A stretch of DNA of 24,134 nt from a virus. Shown here in pieces: positions 1-7,366 of the stretch (position 1 is the first letter of the stretch; each line of letters begins with the position of its first letter). The notes beneath the pieces are model-generated. The model searched no databases. It was not told the DNA's origin and saw only the letters and a program-made list of their open reading frames with translations. Position numbers and translations under genes: made by a program. The stretch covers positions 1 to 24,134 of IMG/VR virus record IMGVR_UViG_3300044612_000951. One strand, 5' to 3'.

Positions 1-150
1 GGGGTATTTGAAGATATCACACAGGCTACTGAATTTATAGATTTGTGCTATGGGGAGAGTAATCCATATCAGTATCCAGTCCTGGCGACGAACTTCCTAA
101 CTAGGAAGAGAGTTGGACCGGAGTATAGAATTGATAGCTGGAGAAACTAG
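1..150 (+). CDS. 3' end of an unidentified protein (partial, 49 codons visible)
   Basis: The window opens inside an open frame that begins at base 1 and ends with TAG at 148-150. The visible C-terminal 49 residues are soluble-looking, with acidic residues first and several arginines and aromatics near the end (VGPEYRIDSWRN). No motif is recognisable. The frame uses the same AT-rich codons as its neighbours and is followed by a 73-base spacer holding hairpins and a promoter-like word, which fits the end of a transcription unit. Too little is visible to assign a family. Confidence 0.5.
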   Translation, partial: GVFEDITQATEFIDLCYGESNPYQYPVLATNFLTRKRVGPEYRIDSWRN

Positions 151-158
151 AACTGATC

Positions 159-186
159 GCGGTCGAACCGCTTCCGGGAGCCGGGG
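159..186 (+). other. Two adjacent GC-rich hairpins in a spacer
   Basis: Bases 159-171 form GCGGT-CGA-ACCGC (5 bp, 3-base loop). They are followed directly by 172-186, where CCGG-GAG-CCGG pairs with two extra T-G wobbles. The 28-base block is far more GC-rich than its surroundings and lies between a stop codon at 150 and the promoter-like word at 196. There is no T-tract, so it is not a canonical intrinsic terminator. It could be a processing site or a structured end of the upstream transcript. Confidence 0.35.
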
Positions 187-195
187 ATAGCTAGG

Positions 196-211
196 TTAAC
201 AACTAATATAG
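196..211 (+). promoter_or_regulatory. TTAACAACT promoter-like element, copy 1
   Basis: TTAACAACT at 196-204 is followed by AATATA and a G at 211, then AAACG and a ribosome site before the ATG at 224. It is one of seven identical 9-base words in the window. The shape is a 9-base box, six AT-rich bases and a purine. The tail TATAGAAACG is shared with copy 3 at 4541. It would start a transcript covering the zinc-finger, HNH and endolysin block. Confidence 0.65.
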
Positions 212-223
212 AAACGAGGAACT

Positions 224-448
224 ATGGAAAACAATGAATCAGACCTATCTAGCTGTAGACTTTGTGAAAAGATCAAGGTTAGGAAGCTTGTAGGTAAGTT
301 CGATGATAAGAATAAGAAGTATATTGATGAGACTGGAATCTTGTGGTCGGGCAGGATATGTCCTGCATGTCATAAAGATAGGGTTAAGTTTAGGATGAGG
401 AAACTCCGCGCAACCAGGAAAGAAGATGAAAGTTTGCAGCCGGTGTAA
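224..448 (+). CDS. Small two-CxxC zinc-finger protein next to an HNH nuclease
   Basis: This 74-residue protein has two CxxC pairs (C11/C14 and C46/C49), which could bind one zinc ion, followed by a strongly basic helix (residues 51-66, rich in R and K). That suggests a nucleic-acid-binding zinc ribbon. The ATG at 224 follows a GAGGA ribosome site. The last 23 bases overlap the HNH endonuclease gene, which itself starts with a CxxC finger, so the two probably work as, or travelled as, one module. Small CxxC proteins beside HNH genes are common in phages. Function beyond zinc or DNA binding is inferred. Confidence 0.7.
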   Translation: MENNESDLSSCRLCEKIKVRKLVGKFDDKNKKYIDETGILWSGRICPACHKDRVKFRMRKLRATRKEDESLQPV

Positions 449-1025
449 GATTTCTTTACCTTTGGATAGGTTCCATAAGGACTCTAATAAATCAGACGGT
501 CTTTATACAATATGTAAAGGTTGTAGGAGCCTGAAAAAGGTCGTTCTATCAGAAAAAGCTATAGAGAAAAGAAAGATAGATCACAGACTTAGAAGAAAAA
601 ATGTAACTCCAGAGCAGCGGGAAAAGAATAGAATTTGGAAAAAAGAGTACTATTATAGAAACAGGGACCGAATTAGAAGTTACGAAAACAACAGAATTAA
701 AAATAATCTTAGTATACGAATTTCTAATCAAGTTCGGAAAAGATTAGGTAGTGCAATAAAGAGCGGTAGAAAAAAGGGTTCGGCGGTTAGGGATTTAGGG
801 TGTTCCATGGAGTTTTTTATATCATACATAGAAAACCTTTTCCAGCCCGGAATGAGCTGGGATAACTATGGGAAAAAAGGTTGGCATCTAGATCATATAA
901 TACCGCTTGCTTCTTTCGATTTAACTGACGAAGACCAGTTTAAAAAAGCTGTTCACTATACAAATATACAACCTTTATGGGAACTAGATAATTTGATAAA
1001 GAGTTATAAAGTGAGTGGTGAATAA
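426..1025 (+). CDS. HNH endonuclease with N-terminal zinc finger
   Basis: This 199-residue protein starts with a zinc finger (C4, C7, C30, C33; pattern CSRC...DGLY..C..C) typical of free-standing phage HNH nucleases. A very basic middle region (about residues 40-120) should bind DNA. The C-terminus carries the HNH core: H154-L-D156-H157, then YTNIQPLW with N180 and a final N189...K192 in place of the third histidine (an HNN-type variant). Such enzymes cut DNA using one divalent metal ion. It could be a homing endonuclease. Alternatively, because HNH proteins encoded beside terminase genes assist packaging-site cleavage in cos-type phages, it could serve packaging. The stop overlaps the next start as TAATG. 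Confidence 0.9.
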   Translation: MKVCSRCKISLPLDRFHKDSNKSDGLYTICKGCRSLKKVVLSEKAIEKRKIDHRLRRKNVTPEQREKNRIWKKEYYYRNRDRIRSYENNRIKNNLSIRISNQVRKRLGSAIKSGRKKGSAVRDLGCSMEFFISYIENLFQPGMSWDNYGKKGWHLDHIIPLASFDLTDEDQFKKAVHYTNIQPLWELDNLIKSYKVSGE

Positions 1026-1297
1026 TGGAAAGACCGGGACTGTCATTCAAGATTGAGCTGCTAGGTAGCCTACTTCTCCAGCTTCAGTATCTGTCAACTG
1101 AGTTTAATGACGGAGAGTTGGACCTAGTAGAGAATGAGTTTACTAAGACCTTGGAATCTCTTATAGAAATGCGCGGGTTAGTATTAGAGGAATTAGATGA
1201 ATATTTCGAACATTGTAAAGTTAATAATGAGCCTGTTTACCTACCATACTGGACAGTTAGAAAAGAACTCAGGGAAACAACCTTCCAAAATCGTTGA
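1025..1297 (+). CDS. Hypothetical acidic helical protein
   Basis: This 90-residue protein is predicted to be mostly helical and is rich in Leu and Glu (for example residues 10-60). It has no signal peptide, membrane segment or known motif. Its ATG overlaps the HNH stop codon as TAATG, so it is probably coupled to HNH translation. Its last 101 bases are shared in another frame with the M15 peptidase gene if that gene starts at 1197. Function unknown; the position between HNH and endolysin gives no clear hint. Confidence 0.65.
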   Translation: MERPGLSFKIELLGSLLLQLQYLSTEFNDGELDLVENEFTKTLESLIEMRGLVLEELDEYFEHCKVNNEPVYLPYWTVRKELRETTFQNR

Positions 1298-1745
1298 GGA
1301 TGTTGTAGTTATAGTGCCGGGGATAAAAGAGTCAGATGGTTATTATTACTGGAATAAGGGACAGGAGTTTAACCTAGGTCCGTATTTTAAGACAGCCGAG
1401 TTTGACTGTCAGTGTAAACATGATAGCTGTGTAGAACAAAAGATATCTATTGAGCTTGTAAAAAAGCTACAGGATGTTAGAGTTGAACTAGCCCGCCCAG
1501 TAAAGGTAACGTCTGGATTTCGTTGCAGTAAACACCAGGCTGATCTTAGAAGCTCTGGGGTAAATACTGTAGTAGCCAGGGTTAGTACTCACGAGCTAGG
1601 TAACGCAGCAGATATCCGTCCGGTGGATAGAAATATGACTGGGTTCTTAGAAATAGTAGAAAAGAGCTTTTTAAGCATCGGGTTAGCCAAAACGTTTTTA
1701 CACGTCGATTTACGAGAAGATAAGGAGCGCAGATGGAACTACTAA
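1197..1745 (+). CDS. M15-family peptidase, probable endolysin
   Basis: This is a D-Ala-D-Ala carboxypeptidase-like zinc peptidase that would cut peptide cross-links of murein. The core runs from about residue 59 (PYFKTAEFDC) to the end. SGFRCSKHQ at about residues 106-114 precedes the zinc-ligand motif H132-x6-D139 (STHELGNAADI), and the third ligand is H169 in FLHVDL. The total of 182 residues fits phage M15A endolysins. The start is uncertain. ATG 1197 has an excellent AGAGGA site six bases upstream but overlaps the previous gene by 101 bases; ATG 1227 and GTG 1314 are alternatives, and the conserved core needs none of the first 40 residues. It is adjacent to a two-helix holin candidate, separated only by the small ATPase gene. 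Confidence 0.85.
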   Translation: MNISNIVKLIMSLFTYHTGQLEKNSGKQPSKIVEDVVVIVPGIKESDGYYYWNKGQEFNLGPYFKTAEFDCQCKHDSCVEQKISIELVKKLQDVRVELARPVKVTSGFRCSKHQADLRSSGVNTVVARVSTHELGNAADIRPVDRNMTGFLEIVEKSFLSIGLAKTFLHVDLREDKERRWNY

Positions 1746-2230
1746 ATAAGCCAGGTCTTACTGTTTGGATTGGAGAAAGAAGACAGGGTAAAACTTATCA
1801 GCTATGTCGAAACGCAGTCCTTAATTGTATTAAAAATGATAGTAACTCTTTGCTTGTGTCTGAGAGCAACTTTTCTAGAGTAACTAGCTATTGTTTAGAG
1901 GGTTTTTTAAAAAACGAAAACATTGAATATAAACTTAATAAGACTGATAGATGTTACACCTTTAGTAATGGGTCGAAGCTCTACATTAGAACTCCTACTA
2001 GTCCGGAGTGGTTCAGGGGTACTACTTGGGGTTTTATTGGTATAGACGAGGCTAAAGACATTAAAGATTTGGATTACCTAGTAAAGTCAATTCTATATCC
2101 GACGATTGTAACTAAAAATGGAACTATAGTTTTAGCATCCCTTTTTGATCACTTTAAGCAGAGCAATTTTAATGGCTTTGTATTAGATGCTGCTGCTGGG
2201 AATAAACTTATAAATACTATTAATAACTAG
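1733..2230 (+). CDS. Stand-alone terminase-like ATPase domain (mini-TerL)
   Basis: This 165-residue P-loop protein has Walker A at G14-ERRQ-GKT21, Walker B FIGIDE at 101-106 and a coupling-type motif IVLAS at 132-136. The same order appears in the full TerL at 3101: Walker A, then F-x-NGS (77-81 here, 114-118 there), an RG pair (95-96 and 134-135), Walker B DEA, then K/T-IVLAS. The nuclease domain is absent: the protein stops about 30 residues after motif III. It overlaps the peptidase gene by 13 bases. It may be a paralogue that assists packaging, a decayed duplicate, or an unrelated-role ATPase. The fold assignment is fairly firm; the function is not known. Confidence 0.75.
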   Translation: MELLNKPGLTVWIGERRQGKTYQLCRNAVLNCIKNDSNSLLVSESNFSRVTSYCLEGFLKNENIEYKLNKTDRCYTFSNGSKLYIRTPTSPEWFRGTTWGFIGIDEAKDIKDLDYLVKSILYPTIVTKNGTIVLASLFDHFKQSNFNGFVLDAAAGNKLINTINN

Positions 2231-2233
2231 AGA

Positions 2234-2249
2234 TTAACAACTCTCTCTG
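2234..2249 (+). promoter_or_regulatory. TTAACAACT promoter-like element, copy 2
   Basis: TTAACAACT at 2234-2242 starts four bases after the stop codon of the mini-TerL gene. It is followed by CTCTCT and a G at 2249. The sequence just after the box matches copy 6 (17612) for four more bases (CTCT). It lies upstream of the holin candidate, small-terminase candidate and terL genes. This copy has the least AT-rich spacer of the set. Confidence 0.6.
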
Positions 2250-2260
2250 ACAGGGCGACT

Positions 2261-2302
2261 ATGCAATGCGGAGAGCCTCTATTGGGGAAATTCATATTAT
2301 GA
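2261..2302 (+). CDS. Possible 13-residue leader peptide coupled to the next gene
   Basis: An ATG at 2261 lies five bases after AGGG and opens a 13-codon frame (MQCGEPLLGKFIL). Its TGA (2300-2302) overlaps the ATG at 2299 as ATGA. This is the usual geometry of translational coupling and supports 2299 as the start of the membrane protein downstream. No conserved motif is expected in such a short peptide, and the frame could be accidental. Confidence 0.3.
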   Translation: MQCGEPLLGKFIL

Positions 2303-2646
2303 AGCCGGTCACGCAAAAACTTCTGTCAATTATTCAGTCTCTAACCTATGGAAAAGTCGTAAGATCAGCTCTATTCCTTTTGCTGATTATTTCCTGCGGT
2401 CTAGGTCTAAAACAAAATCCCATACATTCTGCTATTATATCATTGATTGCTTTTGTAGCTTTCGATGTTGTTTGTGCGTTTAAGCGTCCGAAATTTAAGG
2501 ACTTTAGTGAAGAGATATCTACTCTCCAGGCTAAATTAAAGGCATCTGAAGAAAAAACTACAAATCTAGAATCGCAATTTAAAGAGGTTAAATCTGACCT
2601 ATCTGTTGCAAAAATTAGTACCGTCATTGGACAAGCGAGGAGATAA
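2299..2646 (+). CDS. Two-helix membrane protein with coiled-coil tail, holin candidate
   Basis: This 115-residue protein has two hydrophobic segments (about 24-37 and 44-61) separated by a short polar turn. A basic stop (K62-R63) and a long charged helical, coiled-coil-like tail (about 70-105) follow. Two close membrane helices with a charged C-terminus fit class II-like phage holins, and an M15 endolysin gene lies just upstream. ATG 2299 is chosen because GGGGAA lies about nine bases upstream and ATGA coupling is possible; an in-frame ATG at 2266 would add 11 residues. The stop overlaps the next ATG (TAATG). A spanin or a membrane-bound assembly factor are alternatives. Confidence 0.6.
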   Translation: MKPVTQKLLSIIQSLTYGKVVRSALFLLLIISCGLGLKQNPIHSAIISLIAFVAFDVVCAFKRPKFKDFSEEISTLQAKLKASEEKTTNLESQFKEVKSDLSVAKISTVIGQARR

Positions 2647-3098
2647 TGAAAAACGATTCAATTGATAAACTAGCTGAAGAATATGCTAGTACGGATAACG
2701 ATCAGCAAGCTTATAATAAAGCTCTGAGTTCTACAATCATTTCCCAAACTAAGGAAATCAATAACTTAAAGCGTGAGACTGAAAAACTTGCCAAAGAAAA
2801 TGAACGGTTATTGATGGAGAATGCTCAGCTTAAAGCTCTGGCTCCACAGGAACAGGGACAGTTTGCTACGTCGGATGAGGAAACAATTTGCGTAGTCCAG
2901 TTAGCTATTTTAAAGAACACAGCTCTTACCCGCGAGCTTACTTTGGAAGAAACTAAAAAGACCGAGATATATGTAAAAACTCTGAAAGAAATCCGGGGTA
3001 AAAAAGTAATGGCAGTTGACGAGGAAGAAAAGGTTGAGAAGCTTAGTAATGAAGATTTACTGAAGCTCATGGAATCTGTAAATAAAGTTGGTAACTAA
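2646..3098 (+). CDS. Coiled-coil protein in the small-terminase position
   Basis: This 150-residue, highly charged protein has a coiled coil at about residues 33-65 (heptad leucines, NNLKRETEKLAKENERLL). A helical segment follows (about 80-118) containing ARELTLEE-like sequence (TRELTLEETKKTE) that recalls the oligomerisation region of some small terminase subunits. It starts at the TAATG overlap with the membrane protein and ends two bases before the terL start. Small terminases recognise the packaging site and hand DNA to TerL, and they usually sit directly before terL. No clear N-terminal helix-turn-helix is seen, so the call rests mainly on position and architecture. Confidence 0.6.
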   Translation: MKNDSIDKLAEEYASTDNDQQAYNKALSSTIISQTKEINNLKRETEKLAKENERLLMENAQLKALAPQEQGQFATSDEETICVVQLAILKNTALTRELTLEETKKTEIYVKTLKEIRGKKVMAVDEEEKVEKLSNEDLLKLMESVNKVGN

Positions 3099-3100
3099 TT

Positions 3101-4540
3101 GTGAGTATTAGTAAAAAAGCTGCCAAACACGAGTTGATTCGAAGGGGGATGCTTCAGTTTTTGATGCACCCCGGGCAATTAGAAATGTATAACATTTTTA
3201 AGAATGCTCCGGATAATTCTATTATGACTTGGCTTCTTGCGCGTCAGTCAGGTAAGTCATATGGTATGGCTATCATTGGAACCATCACCTGTATGGAAAA
3301 ACCTAATGTTATCGTCAAGTTATTGACGGACACTAAACTTCACTGTAAGACAATCTTCGAACCTATCTTTCGTCAAATATTCGACGAATTCCCTAATGAT
3401 TTAAAGCCCGAGTATATTCCATCTCAGTATGTGTATATATTTAAAAATGGCAGTCAGATTCAGTTGGCGGGTTCTGACGGTAACTCCGCAGAAAGATTAC
3501 GTGGTCAGAAGTCTGACTTGGTACTAGTTGACGAGGCTGGCTTCTGTAATAATCTAGAATATAACGTAATGTCTATTTTGCTACCGACAACTACACATAC
3601 CGGCGGTAAGATTGTTCTAGCATCTACTCCCCCAGAAGACCCAGCTCATGAGTTCTTACAGTTTATTGAGCGGGCTGAAAAAGACAACCTTCTTACAAAG
3701 AAAACTGTTTACGACAACCCACTACTAACATCCGGACAGATTGAAAATATTGTATCTAAGTTTAGCGGCGGAGCTAATAATTCTCAGTTTAGACGCGAGT
3801 ATCTATGTGAAATTGTTAAGGATGAGCAGATGTCTGTTCTTCCAGAAGTTGACGACGACTTATTAAGACAGATAGTTAAAGAGGTAGAACCTCCGGCTTT
3901 TTGTAACAGATACGTTGCGATGGATATTGGATTTAAAGATTTAACTGTAGTATTGTTTGGATACTATGATTTTCGTGAAGACATTATAGTTATCCAAGAT
4001 GAGATTGTCAAGAATGGTAAAGAAATTCACTTACCAAAGTTCACAAAAGAAATCCAGGACAAGGAAGCTGAACTCTGGACAAATCCTCTAACTAATGAAT
4101 TATTCAAGCCCGACAGTAGGCTTTCAGACATTAACCCCTTTGTAATACAGGAAATCACAATTGCATCCAATAACCAGATCAGCTTTGGTATGGCTAGCAA
4201 AGATAATAAACTGGCTAATCTCAATAAGCTACGAGTTATGCTTGCTGCTAAGAAGATTATTATAAACCCTAAGTGCACTACTCTAGCCCGACATTTAAAA
4301 AACTGTCGCTGGAAAGATAAGACTTCTAAAGAAGAATTCGCTCGTTCCCCTGACGAAGGTCACTACGATGCGGTCGATGCTTTGTTGTATTTCACCCGTG
4401 CGGTAAACTATAAAAAGAACCCGTATCCGGTAGGTTATGGACATGATCTCAGGAACATGCATATTGAAAATAGAAACAAATTCCGTGGAGCCCAGCACCA
4501 AATGGTGTACGAGGCTATCTTTGGAATAAAGAAAAAATAA
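3101..4540 (+). CDS. terL: Terminase large subunit (packaging ATPase and nuclease)
   Basis: The protein has 479 residues, the usual length. The N-terminal ATPase has Walker A-type LARQSGKS (46-53), F-KNGS (114-118), RG (134-135), Walker B LVLVDEAG (140-147) and motif III KIVLAST (170-176). The C-terminal RNase H-fold nuclease begins with YVAMDIG (D275) and ends with the late acidic pair in DEGHYDAVDALLY (about residue 420-430). It pumps DNA into the prohead and cuts the concatemer. The start is GTG at 3101, two bases after the upstream stop, with only a weak ribosome site, suggesting coupled translation. A promoter-like word follows immediately at 4541. Confidence 0.96.
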   Translation: MSISKKAAKHELIRRGMLQFLMHPGQLEMYNIFKNAPDNSIMTWLLARQSGKSYGMAIIGTITCMEKPNVIVKLLTDTKLHCKTIFEPIFRQIFDEFPNDLKPEYIPSQYVYIFKNGSQIQLAGSDGNSAERLRGQKSDLVLVDEAGFCNNLEYNVMSILLPTTTHTGGKIVLASTPPEDPAHEFLQFIERAEKDNLLTKKTVYDNPLLTSGQIENIVSKFSGGANNSQFRREYLCEIVKDEQMSVLPEVDDDLLRQIVKEVEPPAFCNRYVAMDIGFKDLTVVLFGYYDFREDIIVIQDEIVKNGKEIHLPKFTKEIQDKEAELWTNPLTNELFKPDSRLSDINPFVIQEITIASNNQISFGMASKDNKLANLNKLRVMLAAKKIIINPKCTTLARHLKNCRWKDKTSKEEFARSPDEGHYDAVDALLYFTRAVNYKKNPYPVGYGHDLRNMHIENRNKFRGAQHQMVYEAIFGIKKK

Positions 4541-4556
4541 TTAACAACTTATATTA
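4541..4556 (+). promoter_or_regulatory. TTAACAACT promoter-like element, copy 3
   Basis: TTAACAACT begins on the base directly after the terL stop codon. It is followed by TATATTATAGAAACG; the last ten bases repeat those in copy 1. Transcription from here would cover the serine protease, the portal and the long run of virion genes downstream. The purine at the usual distance is A4556, with a second candidate start at G4559. Confidence 0.65.
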
Positions 4557-4579
4557 TAGAAACGCAAAAAAGGACGCAA

Positions 4580-5317
4580 ATGATTTTTAAGATTCTCAGA
4601 AAAAGTGCAGCAATCCTTTCTATAGGTGCCGCTGTTTTATTCCTTAGTATTACAGGTCCAAGTCTACATAATAGTTATTTACGTTCAAGTGTAGGTGATT
4701 CTGTGGTTAAGGTTTTAATTCCTGGTCGCGGGGGTGGAACTGGATTTTCGGTAGAAGCTGCTTCTGGTGAAAAGTATATTGTAACCAATGCTCACGTCTG
4801 TGCTCCGTCTAGAGATGGGCTAGTCAAAATTACAAACGGGGATAAACTATCTACGTTTAAAGAAATCATATACATTGATGACGAGCATGACATCTGTCTA
4901 GTAGAAGGTGATTGGAGGCTTCCAGCTCTATCTCTTTCTGAAACCCCAGAAAAGGGGGACTTTATGTACATCGTAGGTCATCCAGGCTTGAGGGCTCTAA
5001 CGGTTTCTCAAGGTGAGTTTATTGGCAAGTCTAGTGTCAAAATGTTAAAGGATGTAGAAGATCGAGAAAGCTGTAAGGGCGAAGTCTACGAACTCAATAT
5101 ATTCGAACAGTTAATGTATCAGAGAGAGTTTGCCTGTATTGTAAAATATAAAACATATTCAACTTCAGCCGTAGCTTATGGTGGAAACTCTGGTAGCCCG
5201 GTTGTTGACTATCGTGGACGAGTTATGGGAATCCTATTTGCCGGGAATCGCGAACAAGAAAGAGACAACCATGTTGTTCCTCTTCCTGAGTTAAAAAGAG
5301 TTCTTAAGAATTTCTAA
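4580..5317 (+). CDS. Signal-anchored trypsin-like serine protease
   Basis: This 245-residue chymotrypsin-fold protease has a complete triad: H72 in TNAHVC, D104 in EHDICLV and S204 in GGNSGSPV. Residues 1-26 are a basic start (KILRK) plus a hydrophobic stretch (about 10-26), so it is probably exported or inner-membrane anchored with a periplasmic catalytic domain. Four cysteines (74, 106, 165, 186) could form disulfides there. Length and layout match HtrA-type protease domains without a PDZ domain. It lies alone between terL and portal, where many phages carry a head-maturation protease, but the signal argues against an intracapsid role. It is the first gene after copy 3 of the promoter word. 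Substrate unknown. Confidence 0.88.
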   Translation: MIFKILRKSAAILSIGAAVLFLSITGPSLHNSYLRSSVGDSVVKVLIPGRGGGTGFSVEAASGEKYIVTNAHVCAPSRDGLVKITNGDKLSTFKEIIYIDDEHDICLVEGDWRLPALSLSETPEKGDFMYIVGHPGLRALTVSQGEFIGKSSVKMLKDVEDRESCKGEVYELNIFEQLMYQREFACIVKYKTYSTSAVAYGGNSGSPVVDYRGRVMGILFAGNREQERDNHVVPLPELKRVLKNF

Positions 5318-5326
5318 GGGATTACA

Positions 5327-7366
5327 ATGAGCGATAATAAAACATATTTTGCTGCCCAAGAGCCAGAAAAAACCGCCTCGAATCTCTTAAAGAAGTCGGA
5401 AACATTTTTTAACGTATTGAATTCCAATTCATATCTTAGTAAAATCAAAGATATGTATAGATTTTATTACGGACATTTTAATGGTGACGCTAACGATTCT
5501 CACGAGATTTCATTTACTGGAGAACAGGGCGAACTTGTAAAGCTCCCGGTAAACCATTTTAGAAATCTAGCCCGCCATATGTATAATATGATTACGGCTA
5601 ACCGCCCGACTTTAGAAGCTCGGGCTATTAACTCGGATTATAAATCCCTATCTCAAACATATCTAGCTAACGGTATTCTCGATTACTATATGCGAGAAAA
5701 GGGATTGGAAGATAAACTGTACGATGCGGTAGAAATGTCTGTCGTGTTAGGTTCGGCTTACTTAAAGATGGAATGGAATGCCACTTCTGGTGAAACATAT
5801 GATGTTGACCCTGAATCTGGCGAACCTGTAAATGAAGGTGAAATTGAATTCAGTCTACTAAGTCCTATGGATGTTGTAGTAGATGGAACAAAAGAAAATT
5901 GGTTATCTCACGAGTGGGTTTTAACTCGTTCATGGATAAATAGATATAATTTAGTTGCAAAGTATCCTGACATGGAAGAAAAGATTATGTCGGTCGAGAC
6001 TAAAAACGCAGCTAGTCAGTATCGCGTTTCTGTATTTAGTAACGATGATACAGATGACATTCCCGTATATGAGTTCTTCCACAAAAAGACAGAGGCAATG
6101 CCTGAAGGTAGATACCTTTTATTCTTGTCGGACGACTGTATTCTACTTGATCTAGATATGCCTTATCGCAGTATTCCAGTATTTAATCTTAGTCCGTCTA
6201 TGATTATGGGAACTCCGTATGGTTACTCTGATATGTTCGATGTCTTTCCAATTCAGGAAGCATTAAACTCTATGTACTCTGCTGTAATGACAAACCAAAA
6301 CGCATTTAATGTACAGAATTTATTTGTACAGAAAGGTGCTGATCTAAACGTTTCCGAGCTAGCTGGTGGAATGACTGTGGTTGAAGGTAACTTTAAACCA
6401 GAGCCATTACAACTTACTGCTACAGCTCCTGAAACATTTAACTTCTTGAATCTATTAATTGGTGCATCTGAAACGTTGACGGGCGTAAGCTCGGTAACAC
6501 GAGGTCAGCCAGAAGCTTCTTTGCGTTCGGCTTCTGCGCTGGCTCTCGTCCAATCTATGTCACTACAGTTTGTGTCAGGCTTTCAAAAGAACTATGTTAA
6601 GTTCTTGGAAAGAGTTGGAACCAGTTTAATTGAAATCCTAAAAGATTTTGCACAGACACCCAAGCTTATTGCTCTCGTCGGCAAAAACAAACAACCATAT
6701 CTCAAAGAATTTACTGGTGATATGATTAAAGATGTTAAACGAGTTGTAGTAGATGTAGGTAACCCTTTAGCCAGAACTACTGCTGGTCGCGTTCAAATGG
6801 CTGAGCAATTAGCACAGATGAATCTTTTAAAGAACCCACAACAATACTTCATGGTTATTGAAACTGGTCGTATTGATACAATGATTGAAGGTGATATTTC
6901 TGATCTAATGTTGATTAAGCGTGAAAACGAATGGTTGATGGAAGGTCGCGATGTATTTGCTGCGCTTCTAGACAAACACAGTGTTCACATTATGGAACAC
7001 CAGTCAGTAATTAATGACCCAGAGCTTAGACAGAATCCGGAATTGTTAGCTAAAGTTCAAGCACATATTCAAGAACACATTGATATTCTTAGAACTGCTG
7101 ACCCTGATCTATTGATGTTAATTGGTCAACAGCCGTTGCAGTCTCCACAAGCTCCACAACAACCTCCAATGCCAGCTCCTCCGGGAGGTCAAGGCGGTGA
7201 AGGTGGAGAGGGCGGACCTGCTCCAGCCCCGGCTCCTGGTCCAGGTGGAAGTCCTGCGGATATGATGAGTTCACAAGAAGGTGGAGTTCAAGCTCAACCA
7301 CCTAGAGAAGCAACTGTAGATGCTGGATTACTACCTAATCCCAGTATTGACCCTCGGGCAAGGTAA
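5327..7366 (+). CDS. Portal protein
   Basis: This 679-residue protein has the size and composition of large portal proteins of short-tailed phages. It follows terL and the protease. The N-terminal half has the wing/stem pattern, including VNHFRNLARHMYNMITANRP near residues 85-105 and a mixed alpha/beta region with SPMDVVVDGT. A helical stem and crown follow. The last 75 or so residues are low-complexity Pro/Gly/Gln-rich sequence that is probably disordered. A dodecamer would form the DNA channel at the capsid vertex and dock TerL and tail proteins. The ATG follows AGGGATTACA. The stop forms TAATG with a tiny downstream frame. Confidence 0.9.
   Translation: MSDNKTYFAAQEPEKTASNLLKKSETFFNVLNSNSYLSKIKDMYRFYYGHFNGDANDSHEISFTGEQGELVKLPVNHFRNLARHMYNMITANRPTLEARAINSDYKSLSQTYLANGILDYYMREKGLEDKLYDAVEMSVVLGSAYLKMEWNATSGETYDVDPESGEPVNEGEIEFSLLSPMDVVVDGTKENWLSHEWVLTRSWINRYNLVAKYPDMEEKIMSVETKNAASQYRVSVFSNDDTDDIPVYEFFHKKTEAMPEGRYLLFLSDDCILLDLDMPYRSIPVFNLSPSMIMGTPYGYSDMFDVFPIQEALNSMYSAVMTNQNAFNVQNLFVQKGADLNVSELAGGMTVVEGNFKPEPLQLTATAPETFNFLNLLIGASETLTGVSSVTRGQPEASLRSASALALVQSMSLQFVSGFQKNYVKFLERVGTSLIEILKDFAQTPKLIALVGKNKQPYLKEFTGDMIKDVKRVVVDVGNPLARTTAGRVQMAEQLAQMNLLKNPQQYFMVIETGRIDTMIEGDISDLMLIKRENEWLMEGRDVFAALLDKHSVHIMEHQSVINDPELRQNPELLAKVQAHIQEHIDILRTADPDLLMLIGQQPLQSPQAPQQPPMPAPPGGQGGEGGEGGPAPAPAPGPGGSPADMMSSQEGGVQAQPPREATVDAGLLPNPSIDPRAR

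Noticed and set aside
155-195. Possible tRNA (GGTCGAACC resembles a T-arm)
   Set aside because: The stem is 5 bp with a three-base loop, not a seven-base T-loop, and no acceptor or anticodon arms can be drawn around it.
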